Shown: positions 17,667 through 26,442 of the stretch, piece after piece
Numbering within the stretch: the first letter of the stretch is position 1
Layout of the letters: each line of letters begins with the position of its first letter
Origin: JBFXAF01 sp050184585
Lineage (GTDB): Bacteria; Pseudomonadota; Alphaproteobacteria; Rhizobiales; Rhizobiaceae
Direction: 5' to 3'
NCBI GenBank assembly: GCA_050184585.1
Contig: JBFXAF010000005.1
Location: 124,001 to 188,000, forward strand
Length of the DNA stretch: 64,000 nucleotides
Made by a program: the position numbers and the translations under genes
The notes under the pieces: model-generated
The model's input: only the letters and a program-made list of their open reading frames with translations
What the model was told of the DNA's origin: nothing
Database searches by the model: none

Positions 17667-18869
17667 CTACTCCGCCAGCGTCTGGAGAAACACCACAAGC
17701 GCCGCCTTCTCCCGCTCGGACAGTGTCAGCGGGATCACCTCGCTTTCACCGGCCGGCGGCTTCGGTGCGCGATGATAGTGGTCGACAACGTCCGCCAGCG
17801 TCGCAATCTGTCCGGCATGCATGTATGGCGGCCGCGTCGCCGCGCCGCGCAGGGACGGCGTCTTGAATGCGCGAATGAGTTCGTGACCGTCACGCTTCAT
17901 GAATGCGATTTCGCGGCATTGCTCGGCGGGCGCGTCGCTGTGCGGCCCGAGGCAGTTGAACGGGTCGGCGAGCACCCTGGCGACCGCGTCCGCCCTGCCC
18001 CGGTCCGGCGGCAAGCCGGACGCATCCGGCACTCCCGTATTGTGGAACTGATCGTCGGTGAAGCGCGGTCCATTGTGGCAATTGACGCACTCGGCTCGAC
18101 CGACGAAAAGCCTCAGACCGTAGAATTCCTCGTCCGTGAGAGCCGCGTCCCCCTCCGGGACGCGTCCCGCGGCCACGGCGTCGGCGAAACGATCGAAGCG
18201 CGTGGGTTCGTGCATGATCGAACGTTCGAAGGCGGCAATCGCCTTGCCGAGGTTGGCGAATGCGCGGTCGATCCCGGAACGGTCCTCCTCGGTCATGCCC
18301 TCCCATGCGGCACGAGCCGCCTCGTCGCCCAGCGGGCTCGCGTCCGCTGGAACGCCGGCCAGTTCCGGTAGCGGTCCAAAGATGTTCTCGTAGCGGTCCT
18401 GAAACGTCGCGGCGACAAACCGCACAATGCCGGCGCGCGTCATGCCGTGCTCGCGCGCATCCTCCAGCGGGGTCAGCGCCTGCGCCCACAGGCTGTCGCG
18501 CCGTCCGTCCCAGAACAGGAACGGGCTGCGCGCCACGCCGGCGAGCGGCATCGAACGGCGGTCGGTCATCGCGAGGCCGACCGAGCGCGGCTTGTCATCT
18601 TGGAACTGCCGGTCGATCAGGTGGCAGGTGGCGCAGGATACGCTGCCGTCGCGGCTCAGCCTCGTCTCGAAGAACAGCGTGGCGCCGAAGGCGGCGGCAA
18701 GCCTGTCATCGGAGAAGCGATTGGTGGGGTCGTCCGGCAGCGGTCCGAGCGCGGAGAGGGACAGGCCAGCAACGGTCGCCTTCTCCGCTTCGCTGAGATC
18801 GCCTTCTCCGCAACCAGCCAGCGCGGCGAGGATGCCGAAGATGCAAAGACGGATGAAAAGGCGAAGCAT
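17667..18869 (-). CDS. Di-heme cytochrome c peroxidase/MauG-family lipoprotein
   Basis: A 400-residue exported protein with a lipobox (LAGC, Cys20), suggesting attachment to a membrane facing the periplasm. Two c-type heme sites are visible: C79-A-T-C82-H83 and C261-V-N-C264-H265. Length and layout fit the bacterial di-heme cytochrome c peroxidase/MauG superfamily (hydrogen peroxide reduction or protein oxidation). Late segments such as TPSLRGAATRPPYMHAG are typical. It follows a YtkA/FixH-like gene by 3 bp, so the two likely work together; the physiological substrate is unknown. Confidence 0.87.
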   Translation of the reverse strand: MLRLFIRLCIFGILAALAGCGEGDLSEAEKATVAGLSLSALGPLPDDPTNRFSDDRLAAAFGATLFFETRLSRDGSVSCATCHLIDRQFQDDKPRSVGLAMTDRRSMPLAGVARSPFLFWDGRRDSLWAQALTPLEDAREHGMTRAGIVRFVAATFQDRYENIFGPLPELAGVPADASPLGDEAARAAWEGMTEEDRSGIDRAFANLGKAIAAFERSIMHEPTRFDRFADAVAAGRVPEGDAALTDEEFYGLRLFVGRAECVNCHNGPRFTDDQFHNTGVPDASGLPPDRGRADAVARVLADPFNCLGPHSDAPAEQCREIAFMKRDGHELIRAFKTPSLRGAATRPPYMHAGQIATLADVVDHYHRAPKPPAGESEVIPLTLSEREKAALVVFLQTLAE

Positions 18870-18872
18870 CGC

Positions 18873-19307
18873 TCAGAGCAGGATGTTGAAATATGCCGTA
18901 TCTTCGCCCGCGGGCGCGGTGATCGTCAGCTTCAGCTCCCACCAGCCCGCCATGTTGAAGCGAACGCCGTCGATCCGGTAGCGGCCCTCGCCGAGATAGG
19001 CCGCGACCGCCGGGGCCGTGGGCAGGCCGTGTCCGTGCTGCGGCATGCCGCCGTCGACCGCGATCGCCGCTCCCTCGACAGCGGCCCCGTCCGGCATCGT
19101 GACCGTGACGATCCAGGCATGCAAAGGCCCCTGCTGGACCGGCTCGACTTCCGGTTCCACGGCCGCCACGTAAAGCCCGTTCGCCGTCGCCTTCGACCGG
19201 GCGAGGTCGAGGTCCGAAGGCGGCGTCATGATGAAACGCATCGCGATGACGCCGGCCGCCACGAGCACCACGCACGCGGCAACGACATAGAGTATTCGCT
19301 TCGTCAT
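18873..19307 (-). CDS. YtkA/FixH-like membrane-anchored protein
   Basis: A 144-residue protein with one N-terminal membrane anchor (ILYVVAACVVLVAAGVIAM) and a periplasmic immunoglobulin-like domain of the FixH/YtkA type (VEGAAIAVDGGMPQHGHG, then YRIDGVRFNMAGWWELK). The ATG at 19307 has an AAGGAGG ribosome-binding site; a 15-residue upstream extension is possible but less likely. It is paired with the di-heme peroxidase gene. The His-rich PQHGHG loop could bind a metal such as copper; that is inference. Confidence 0.78.
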   Translation of the reverse strand: MTKRILYVVAACVVLVAAGVIAMRFIMTPPSDLDLARSKATANGLYVAAVEPEVEPVQQGPLHAWIVTVTMPDGAAVEGAAIAVDGGMPQHGHGLPTAPAVAAYLGEGRYRIDGVRFNMAGWWELKLTITAPAGEDTAYFNILL

Positions 19308-19468
19308 CGTCTCCTCCTTCATGCGGCGATCGGAGACCGCCGCATCGAGCAATGTTCATCTCTTCGGCCTTCCAGTCACTGGAAGGTCAAGCGCCTGATT
19401 GCAAAATCCGGCTCGCTCGGCCAAACCGCACGAAGCCTAATCCCTCAGGTGCAATTTCGGGAGGTGCC

Positions 19469-20386
19469 ATGTCGACGGGAATCGCCTCGGTCGGCGAGTG
19501 CATGCTGGAACTCTCCGGTGCGGGAGAGGGTCAGTGGCGCATGGGCTTCGCCGGCGACACGTTCAATACGCTCTGGGCATTGAAAGCACTCAGCGGGCGA
19601 GACTGCGACTATGTTTCGGCTTTCGGCGACGACCCGTTCTCGAAGGACCAGATTGCATTCCTCGACCACCACGGCATCGGCATCGCGGCCAGCCCGATCA
19701 TCGCTGGCGCGCGGCCGGGCCTCTACGCCATAAGCCTGACCGGCGCCGAGCGGTCGTTCACCTATTGGCGATCGGATTCCGCCGCCAGACGCCTCGCCGA
19801 CGACGCAGCCGCGCTGGGCAGGAGCCTCGGCGGGCGGGCGCTGGTCTACTTCTCGGGGATCACGCTGGCGATCCTCGACCAGCCTGGCAGGGACGCTCTG
19901 ATCGCGGCGATCCGGGACGCGCGGGCCGGCGGCAGCCTGATTGCATTCGACCCGAACTATCGCCCGCGCCTGTGGACCGACGCAGACGGCGCACGCGCGG
20001 CGTTCAGTGCCGCATACGGTGTCACCGATGTCGCGCTGCCGACCTTTCCGGACGAGCAGACGCTGTTCGGCGATCCGACGCCGCACGCCACGGCCGACCG
20101 CCTGCTCGAGTCCGGCATCGGCGAGGTCATCGTCAAGGACGGAGAGAACCCTGCGCTCGTCGCTGTCGGCGCGAACCGCGAAACTGTGCGGGCGATCTCA
20201 GTCTCCGCCGTCGACACCACCGGCGCGGGTGACAGCTTCAACGGCGCTTATCTCGCCGCAAGGCTCTCCGGCGATCAACCGATAGAGGCGGCACACAGGG
20301 CCCATCGCGTCGCCGCCGCCGTCGTGCAGGTCAGGGGCGCGCTGGCCGTGGTCGAAGTCCTGCAGACCGCCTTCGCTCAGGGCTAG
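19469..20386 (+). CDS. kdgK: PfkB-family sugar kinase, 2-keto-3-deoxygluconate kinase type
   Basis: A 305-residue ribokinase-fold kinase. N-terminal VGECMLELSG and GFAGDTFNT and the C-terminal DTTGAGDSFNGAYLAARL (catalytic Asp and anion hole) fit 2-keto-3-deoxygluconate kinase. That enzyme makes KDPG, which an aldolase then splits. The start at 19469 has a GGGAGGT ribosome-binding site. It converges on the aldose epimerase gene, and the two share the palindromic CTAG in which both stop codons lie (20383-20386). A role with the neighbouring sulfonate operon is possible but not required, because sulfo-Entner-Doudoroff needs no such kinase. Confidence 0.8.
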   Translation: MSTGIASVGECMLELSGAGEGQWRMGFAGDTFNTLWALKALSGRDCDYVSAFGDDPFSKDQIAFLDHHGIGIAASPIIAGARPGLYAISLTGAERSFTYWRSDSAARRLADDAAALGRSLGGRALVYFSGITLAILDQPGRDALIAAIRDARAGGSLIAFDPNYRPRLWTDADGARAAFSAAYGVTDVALPTFPDEQTLFGDPTPHATADRLLESGIGEVIVKDGENPALVAVGANRETVRAISVSAVDTTGAGDSFNGAYLAARLSGDQPIEAAHRAHRVAAAVVQVRGALAVVEVLQTAFAQG

Positions 20387-21402
20387 CCCAGCCGGAAGCG
20401 ATACTCCGTCGTCTGCCGATACGCCTCGCCTGGCTTGAGCACGGCCTGCGGGAAATAGGGGCGGTTGGGCGAATCCGGCCAGACCTGCGGCTCGAGGCAG
20501 AAGCCGGCATGTGCGCCGTAGCTGCGCCCTCCAAGTCCAGGGACATCCCGCGCGACCTTGTGGCCGGCGTAGAACTGCACGCCGGGCTCGGTCGTCCAGC
20601 ATTCCATCTCGATGCCCGAAACCGCGCCTTGCGCCCAGGCTGCCTGCCTCAACGGGCCCCGTTGGGAGGCAAGGCAGAAATTGTGATCATAGACGATCTG
20701 ATCGTCGCCTTCGCCCCAGCGGATCGGTCGCGCCATGCGGAAGTCGAAGGGCGTACCATCCACCGGCTGCACCACGCCGGTGGGGATGAGTTCGTCGTCG
20801 ACGGGCAGATAGGCGCCGGCGGGCAGCATCAGCCGGTGGTCGAGGATCGGCCCCGCACCGCCATCATCGAGGTTGAAGTAGGAATGGTGGGCGAGATTGC
20901 AGAGCGTCGGCGATTCGCAGGTCGCGGAAAGTTCCACGACAAGGTTACCCGGCGGCGCCAGGCGATAGGTGCAGGTGGCGTCGAGAGCGCCCGGAAAGCC
21001 CATGTCGCCATCCGCCGAATGCAGCGTCAGCGTCGCGAAATCCGGCCCGGCGTCGGCGAACGTCCAGACACGCTTGCCGAAGCCACGACCGCCACCGTGC
21101 AGCGAATGCTTGCCCAGGAAATTGGCATCGGTGTCAACGCGCCGGCCATCAAGCACGAAACGCGCGCCCCCGATTCGGTTGGCGTATCGGCCAGCGATGG
21201 CGCCGAAATAGGGAGAGTGCGCCGGGTAGTGGTCGAACTCCTCGAAGCCGAGCACCAGTGGCGGCGCGTGGCCGGCCAGCCGCAGGTCCTGGACCGCCGC
21301 GCCCCAGCCGATGACCGAAGCGGTCAGCCCGCCGCCCGAGATGGTGACGCGCCTGACCTCTTCTCCCTGCGGCGTCTCGCCGAACCACTCCCCGGCCGAC
21401 AT
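20383..21402 (-). CDS. galM: Aldose 1-epimerase family protein
   Basis: A 339-residue mutarotase of the GalM fold, interconverting alpha and beta anomers of an aldose. Family motifs are PYFGAIAGRYANRIGGARF, the catalytic His in NLAHHSYFNLD and a glutamate near the C-terminus (CLEPQVWPDSPN). The start at 21402 avoids overlap with the dehydrogenase gene; a frame extension to 21438 exists. As the last gene of the suyA-led operon it could act on sulfoquinovose, since mutarotases of this superfamily occur in sulfoglycolytic clusters. It could also be an ordinary hexose mutarotase. Confidence 0.85.
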   Translation of the reverse strand: MSAGEWFGETPQGEEVRRVTISGGGLTASVIGWGAAVQDLRLAGHAPPLVLGFEEFDHYPAHSPYFGAIAGRYANRIGGARFVLDGRRVDTDANFLGKHSLHGGGRGFGKRVWTFADAGPDFATLTLHSADGDMGFPGALDATCTYRLAPPGNLVVELSATCESPTLCNLAHHSYFNLDDGGAGPILDHRLMLPAGAYLPVDDELIPTGVVQPVDGTPFDFRMARPIRWGEGDDQIVYDHNFCLASQRGPLRQAAWAQGAVSGIEMECWTTEPGVQFYAGHKVARDVPGLGGRSYGAHAGFCLEPQVWPDSPNRPYFPQAVLKPGEAYRQTTEYRFRLG

Positions 21403-21409
21403 GGATCGC

Positions 21410-22867
21410 TCAGACGCCCAGGCCGCCGATGCAGACATATTTGGTGTCGAGGTAATCCTCGATACCCTGGTGTCCGCCCTCCCGGCCGATGCCGGACTCC
21501 TTCACGCCGCCGAACGGAGCCTCCACGGTGGTGATGAGGCCCTCGTTGACGCCGACCATGCCGTATTTCAGACCTTCCATGACCCGGAAGGCGCGGCCGA
21601 GGCTGCCGGTGTAGGCATAGGCAGCGAGTCCGAACTCGGTGTCGTTGGCGAGTTTCACCGCCTCCTCCTCGGTCTCGAACTTGAAGACCGGTGCAACCGG
21701 GCCAAAAATCTCTTCCTTCATGAACTTCATCGACGGCTTGGCGTCGGCGATCACCGTCGGCTCGTAGAAGGACCCGCCAAGCGCATGGCGCTTGCCGCCG
21801 CTCACGACCCGGCCGCCCTTGGCCTTGGCGTCCTCGACGAACTCTTCGACCTTCTCGACCGCTTTGACGTCGATCAGCGGTCCCTGCTGCGTGCCGTCCT
21901 CCAAGCCCGAACCGATCTTCAGATTGTTGCTTGCGGCCGCGAGCTTCTCGACAAAGGCATCATAGATGCCGGCCTGTACGAAGAAGCGGTTCGTGCAGAC
22001 GCAGGTCTGGCCGGAGTTTCGGTACTTGGCCACCATCGCACCCTCGACGGCCCGATCCACGTCGGCATCGTCGAAGACGAGGAACGGCGCATTGCCGCCG
22101 AGCTCCATCGACACCTTCTTCACGGTCGAGGCGCATTTCTGCATGAGCATCTTGCCGACTTCGGTCGAGCCGGTGAAGGTCAACTTCTTGACCAGCGGAT
22201 TGGCGCAGATCTCGTTGCCGATCTCCGCTGCCGAGCCGGTCACGATGTTGATGACGCCCTTGGGGAAACCTACCTCCTCCGCCAGCACGCCGAAGGCGAG
22301 CGCCGAATAGGGCGTCTGTGAGGCGGGCTTCACAACCGCCGTGCAACCGGCCGCGAAGGCCGGGCCGAGCTTGCGTGCGAGCATGGACGACGGGAAGTTC
22401 CACGGCGTGATCGCCGCCACGACGCCGACCGGCTGCTTGGTCGTGATGATGCGACGGTCGGCCCAGGGCGACGGCACGACGTCGCCATAAGTCCGGCGGC
22501 CCTCCTCGGCGAACCAGAGCACGTAGGCGGCGGAGATGCCGACCTCGCCCTTTGCCTCCGCAAGCGACTTGCCCTGCTCGGTGGTCAGCAGTTCGGCGAG
22601 CGACTGCTGGTTGTCCATGATCGCGTCATGCAGCTTGCGCAGCAACTTGTGGCGCTCCAGCACCGACGTCTTCTTCCAGCCGTGGAACGCCCTCTCGGCG
22701 GCCTCGATGGCGCGACGCGTCTCGGCCGCGCCGGACTTCGGCACCGTGCCGATCTTCAGCCCCGTCGCCGGGTTGGTGACGTCGATCGTCTTTCCGGAAT
22801 CGGCCTGCACCCAGGCCCCATCGATCAGATTGGCCTGCTTCATGAAATGGCTGGACTTCTGGAGCAT
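21410..22867 (-). CDS. gabD: Aldehyde dehydrogenase, succinate-semialdehyde or sulfolactaldehyde type
   Basis: A 485-residue NAD(P)-dependent aldehyde dehydrogenase of the GabD branch. Catalytic residues are Cys289 (NSGQTCVCTN) and the Glu in MELGGNAP; the cofactor segment is ITPWNFP. By sequence alone it would be called succinate-semialdehyde dehydrogenase. In sulfoquinovose-degrading rhizobia the GabD-like enzyme is sulfolactaldehyde dehydrogenase. Here it sits 8 bp before galM and downstream of suyAB-slcC-comC, which favours that role. The active-site loop before APFGG reads ITTVE, with Thr where human SSADH has its substrate-binding Ser. Substrate remains an inference. Confidence 0.85.
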   Translation of the reverse strand: MLQKSSHFMKQANLIDGAWVQADSGKTIDVTNPATGLKIGTVPKSGAAETRRAIEAAERAFHGWKKTSVLERHKLLRKLHDAIMDNQQSLAELLTTEQGKSLAEAKGEVGISAAYVLWFAEEGRRTYGDVVPSPWADRRIITTKQPVGVVAAITPWNFPSSMLARKLGPAFAAGCTAVVKPASQTPYSALAFGVLAEEVGFPKGVINIVTGSAAEIGNEICANPLVKKLTFTGSTEVGKMLMQKCASTVKKVSMELGGNAPFLVFDDADVDRAVEGAMVAKYRNSGQTCVCTNRFFVQAGIYDAFVEKLAAASNNLKIGSGLEDGTQQGPLIDVKAVEKVEEFVEDAKAKGGRVVSGGKRHALGGSFYEPTVIADAKPSMKFMKEEIFGPVAPVFKFETEEEAVKLANDTEFGLAAYAYTGSLGRAFRVMEGLKYGMVGVNEGLITTVEAPFGGVKESGIGREGGHQGIEDYLDTKYVCIGGLGV

Positions 22868-22887
22868 CGTCTTCTCCCGCCGGCGCG

Positions 22888-23895
22888 TCAGGAGGCGCCG
22901 ATCCTTTTGATTTCGTCGATCAGGCCGGCATCGACCGGGATGCCTTCGCGCCTGAGCCTTTCGCGCAATGCGTGACGCCGGCTGCCGGGCAGCCTGGCGC
23001 CCTCGGTCGCCGCCACCATCGCGGCCATTTCCGCGAAACGGGCCACCGCTCTTACTCCGCCGAAGGCGGCCGGATCAATCGCGATGATCGCCTGCCCGGT
23101 GCCCGGCGGCAGTCCTTCCGCGTCGAAGAAGGTGGTCTGCTCGTAACCATAGTTGGCCCCGGTGAGCCCGGCGGCGAGCAATTCGACCATCAAGGCCAGC
23201 GCCGTGCCCTTGGCGTCGCCGAGCGGCGCCATGGTACCGACGAGCGCAGCCTTCGCGTCGATCGTCGGGTTGCCGTCAACGTCCAGCGCCCAGCCTTCGG
23301 GAATCGCCTCGCCCTTCTGGGCGGCGGCCATGATCCTGCCGCGCGCAACCTTGGACAGGGAGACGTCGACGACGATCGGCGGCCCGTTCCCGGTAGGCGC
23401 GGCGAAGGCGATCGGGTCTGTGCCGAAAAGCGGCCGTCGCCCGCCCCATGGCGCCATTGCGCCCGGTGCATTGGCAAAGAACAGCGAGACCAATCCTCTA
23501 TCCGCGAGCCTCTCCACGAACAGACCGGCGACGCCCGCGTGGTGCGAGCGGTGGATACCGACGAATGCAATGCCCTGCGAGGGCGCAATCGCCGCCAGTT
23601 CCTCGATCGCTAGGTCGAGCGCCGGATAGGCGAAGCCGTGGCGGGCATCGATATGGACACAGCCAGGCCGGGTGCGTGTCGCCACCGGCACGGCACATCC
23701 CTTGACCTTGCCGGCGCGCGACTGCGCCGCATAGGCCGGCACGCGCCTCAACCCGTGCCCGCCCTGCCCCACGAGTTCGGCGCCGACCAGCGCATCCGCC
23801 ACCGATATCGCGTTCTCGACCGACGTGTCCGACGCGGCAAGCGCGCTGGCGACGAGTGCGTGAACCTCGGCCTCCGACAGACGCAGTTCCGTCAT
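22888..23895 (-). CDS. comC: Malate/L-lactate dehydrogenase family; probable (R)-sulfolactate dehydrogenase
   Basis: A 335-residue NAD(P)-dependent oxidoreductase of the Ldh2/MDH2 (ComC) family. Typical features are GHGLRRVPAY, the catalytic His in HRSHHAGVAG and FFANAPGAMAPWGG. Within the family, context decides the substrate. It overlaps the slcC stop by 4 bp and belongs to a suyAB operon, where the known partner is ComC, which reduces 3-sulfopyruvate to (R)-3-sulfolactate. An ordinary malate/lactate or ureidoglycolate dehydrogenase role cannot be excluded. Confidence 0.75.
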   Translation of the reverse strand: MTELRLSEAEVHALVASALAASDTSVENAISVADALVGAELVGQGGHGLRRVPAYAAQSRAGKVKGCAVPVATRTRPGCVHIDARHGFAYPALDLAIEELAAIAPSQGIAFVGIHRSHHAGVAGLFVERLADRGLVSLFFANAPGAMAPWGGRRPLFGTDPIAFAAPTGNGPPIVVDVSLSKVARGRIMAAAQKGEAIPEGWALDVDGNPTIDAKAALVGTMAPLGDAKGTALALMVELLAAGLTGANYGYEQTTFFDAEGLPPGTGQAIIAIDPAAFGGVRAVARFAEMAAMVAATEGARLPGSRRHALRERLRREGIPVDAGLIDEIKRIGAS

Positions 23896-24824
23896 CGGCG
23901 GCGCTCCAGATGCGCTGCGACGCGCTCGGCGATCAGGTCCGAGACCCGCACGTTGGATTCAGTTGTCACGCCCGCGATGTGGGGTGTGAGCAAGAGGTTC
24001 TGGATGCCGTCGAACCGCCTGCCGGCCTCGGCCGTCACCGGCTCCGTCTCGAAGACATCGAGCGCCGCGCCACCGAGCAGGCCGGAGCGCAAGGCGTCCG
24101 CGAGCGCTGCCTCTTCGACGATGCCCCCGCGCGCGGCGTTGATCAGGATCGCGTCGGGTTTCATCAATCCGAGGCGGCGCGCATCGGCGAGCCGCCGGGT
24201 CGATTCGGTCAGCGGCACATGCAGGCTGACCACGTCCGCCATCTCGAACACGCCGTCGAGCGACAGGTTGCGCACCGCGCCCCAGATCGGATCGGCGGCG
24301 TCGATGTAGGGGTCATGGGCGACGATCTGCATGCCGAGTGCGTGCACGCGCCACGCGACCTCCCGTGCGATGGAGCCCAGGCCGACGAGGCCCATCGTCC
24401 TGCCGGCCATCTCGCGTCCGATCAGCCTCTCGCGCGGCCAGTCGCCGGCCGCGACGGATCCGGTCGAGAGCCACGCCCCGCGGAGCAGCACCAGCGTGGC
24501 GGTGACGACGTATTCGGCGACCGAAAGGTCATTGGCGCCCGTCGCGGGGAAGACCGAAATCCCCCGCGCCTTGCAGGCCGCGGTGTCTATGTTGTCGAGG
24601 CCAACGCCGAGGCGACCCACGCATTCCAGGTTGCGGGCGGCCTCCAGGAGCGCACCACGGACCTGGGTCCGGTTGCGCACGATGATCGCGCGCGCCTCGG
24701 CCGCCAACCCGGCCAGCTCATCTGGCCGATCCACCAGCTTCGGATCGTAGTGCGTGTCGTGGCCGACCCTCAGCTTCGCGACGGCTGCTTCGTCCATGAA
24801 CTCGGCGATCACGATTTCGGGCAT
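23892..24824 (-). CDS. slcC: D-2-hydroxyacid dehydrogenase; probable (S)-sulfolactate dehydrogenase
   Basis: A 310-residue D-isomer-specific 2-hydroxyacid dehydrogenase. The N-terminal substrate domain is followed by a Rossmann domain with GLVGLGSIAREVAWR. Catalytic Arg (INAARGG), Glu and His (TPHIAGV) are in place. It is often annotated as phosphoglycerate dehydrogenase, but it lacks the regulatory C-terminal domain. In sulfolactate-degrading bacteria SlcC belongs to this family and oxidises (S)-3-sulfolactate to sulfopyruvate. Here it lies 42 bp after suyB and overlaps comC by 4 bp, the pairing expected for stereo-inversion of sulfolactate. Confidence 0.78.
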   Translation of the reverse strand: MPEIVIAEFMDEAAVAKLRVGHDTHYDPKLVDRPDELAGLAAEARAIIVRNRTQVRGALLEAARNLECVGRLGVGLDNIDTAACKARGISVFPATGANDLSVAEYVVTATLVLLRGAWLSTGSVAAGDWPRERLIGREMAGRTMGLVGLGSIAREVAWRVHALGMQIVAHDPYIDAADPIWGAVRNLSLDGVFEMADVVSLHVPLTESTRRLADARRLGLMKPDAILINAARGGIVEEAALADALRSGLLGGAALDVFETEPVTAEAGRRFDGIQNLLLTPHIAGVTTESNVRVSDLIAERVAAHLERRR

Positions 24825-24866
24825 TGCTCGGTCTCCCGGCCAACCGTGGTGTCAACAGGGCGGCGG

Positions 24867-26048
24867 TCAGGCGCTCCGGTAGAGCTTCGTCATGACGAAC
24901 TCGCGGTGGCCAAGCGCCTCCGCCGCCGTAGCCCGGCCGTTGGAGGTCCGCACAATCATGTCGATCAGCGCGTCCCCCGCCTCGTCGATCGTCATCTCGC
25001 GACGCAATATGCCCGAGACGTCGACGTCGACATGCTCGCCCATGGTCCGCACTGTCCGCGGATTGGCGGTGATCTTGATCACCGGCACGATCGGGTTGCC
25101 GACGACATTGCCCTGTCCCGTCGGGAATGTGTGCACGACATAGCCGCCAGCCGCCATCAGGGTCACGCATTCGGCGGCGGCCGAGGAGGAGTCCATGAAA
25201 TAGAGGCCTCTGCCGGATTTCGGCTCCTGCGCCGGTCCCAGGATGTCGACGTAACGCGATGTCCGGCCAATCTTCTCGAGATTGCCGAGCGCCTTCTCCT
25301 CGATCGTCGTCAGCCCGCCCTCGATGTTGCCCTTCGTCGGCTGGCTTTCGGAGAGGTCGTTCGTCTTGTGCGTCTCGATGACCTCGTCCTGATAGGCCTT
25401 CCACATGGCGTACCAGCGCTCGCCGACCTCGGGGGTGATCGCACGCGCCTTCGCGATGTGCTCGGCGCCGGTGATCTCAGAGGTCTCGCCGAAGCAGCCG
25501 TAGATGCCTTCGGGAAGCAGCTTGTCGTACATGTTGCCGACCGTCGGACAGGATCCGAGCCCGGTGGTCGTGTCGCTCTCCCCGCACTTGGTGGACACCC
25601 AGAGTTCCGAGATCGAACATTCCTCGCGCTGCAGTTCCGACGCGAGATGGACGAAGTCCTTGGCCGCCCGAGACGCATCCATGATCGTCTTCAGATCGCC
25701 ATTCTGCTCGATCGAGAAAGCGGCGACAGGCTTGCCGGTCGCTGCGATTCCATCGGCGATCTTCTTCGTCCACCCGGGCTCTATGCCGATCACCACGCAG
25801 GCCGCCACGTTGGGGTTGGCGCCGGTCCCGATCATGGTGCGGAAGTGGAGGTCGAGGTCCTCGCCAAACTGGAGCCGGCCATAGGCGTGCGGCAGCGCCA
25901 GCGTGCCCTTGATGTTGTTGCCCACCGCTTCGATCGCCGCGTTCGAGATATCGTCGACCGGCAGGATCGCGACGTGATTGCGCACGCCCACGCGCCCGTT
26001 CCCGCGCCGGTAACCCTTGAAGGTCAGGTTGGAGTACTTCGATGCCAT
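24867..26048 (-). CDS. suyB: (2R)-sulfolactate sulfo-lyase large subunit
   Basis: A 393-residue protein of the UxaA-family C-terminal domain, expected to eliminate sulfite from (R)-3-sulfolactate to give pyruvate. Features include FKGYRRGNGRVGVRNHV at the start, KCGESDTTTGLGSCP, TKGNIEGGLTTIEEKALGN and DSSSAAAECVTL with FPTGQGNVVGNP. The separate small subunit gene, and dehydrogenases of the SlcC and ComC types downstream, favour SuyB over altronate dehydratase. Altronate dehydratases also usually have SAF and catalytic domains fused. It lies 68 bp after suyA. Confidence 0.8.
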   Translation of the reverse strand: MASKYSNLTFKGYRRGNGRVGVRNHVAILPVDDISNAAIEAVGNNIKGTLALPHAYGRLQFGEDLDLHFRTMIGTGANPNVAACVVIGIEPGWTKKIADGIAATGKPVAAFSIEQNGDLKTIMDASRAAKDFVHLASELQREECSISELWVSTKCGESDTTTGLGSCPTVGNMYDKLLPEGIYGCFGETSEITGAEHIAKARAITPEVGERWYAMWKAYQDEVIETHKTNDLSESQPTKGNIEGGLTTIEEKALGNLEKIGRTSRYVDILGPAQEPKSGRGLYFMDSSSAAAECVTLMAAGGYVVHTFPTGQGNVVGNPIVPVIKITANPRTVRTMGEHVDVDVSGILRREMTIDEAGDALIDMIVRTSNGRATAAEALGHREFVMTKLYRSA

Positions 26049-26116
26049 TGGCCTGCCCGTTCGAAAGAGAAACGATCGCCGCGAGGCGCGGGGATGCGCC
26101 CCCGCGCCTCGAGCGG

Positions 26117-26404
26117 CTACCAGCGCTTCGTCTTGAGATTATGGACGTGGACGTGTCCGCCCACCTCCACGTCCGCGACGAAACGGCCGATATCCTCCCC
26201 GTATTTGACCGCCGTTTGGCCGGCCTTTAGCGCCTTCAGCGCAACCTTGTGGCCGATCGGCACATCAGCCCTGGCCTCGATCTCGAACGAGGAATTGTCG
26301 GCGGTTACGACGCCGATCATCTTCGTGCCCGCCTTGAGGCCTTCCACGACGACGACGCCGACATTGTCCTTGTGCTCATGGACGAGCAGATGCGGAATTC
26401 GCAT
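26117..26404 (-). CDS. suyA: (2R)-sulfolactate sulfo-lyase small subunit (SAF domain)
   Basis: A 95-residue SAF-domain protein (HKDNVGVVVVEGLKAG, GHKVALKALKAGQTAVKYG, ending HVHNLKTKRW). It forms the small subunit that completes the lyase with SuyB. The size and the separate gene match SuyA. It is the first gene of the leftward operon suyA-suyB-slcC-comC-gabD-galM. Its start lies 20 bp from the AT-rich repeats at 26424-26442, which probably carry promoter and operator. Confidence 0.8.
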   Translation of the reverse strand: MRIPHLLVHEHKDNVGVVVVEGLKAGTKMIGVVTADNSSFEIEARADVPIGHKVALKALKAGQTAVKYGEDIGRFVADVEVGGHVHVHNLKTKRW

Positions 26405-26423
26405 TGGCCTGACGAAGGTTGAG

Positions 26424-26442
26424 TCTTATATAAGATATAAGA
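26424..26442. promoter_or_regulatory. Candidate GntR operator between suyA and the regulator
   Basis: A perfect 12-base palindrome, TCTTATATAAGA (26424-26435), is followed directly by a second copy of TATAAGA, so TATAAGA occurs twice in tandem. This is the only strongly AT-rich block in the 107-bp divergent gap. It is well placed to control both the suyA operon and the GntR-type gene at 26512. Binding by that regulator is inferred. Confidence 0.55.

Noticed and set aside
24867..26404. Altronate dehydratase (UxaA) for the SAF and catalytic subunits
   Set aside because: UxaA normally has both domains fused. Here they are separate genes followed by SlcC- and ComC-type dehydrogenases and no uronate genes. 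I keep altronate or another sugar acid as the fallback.
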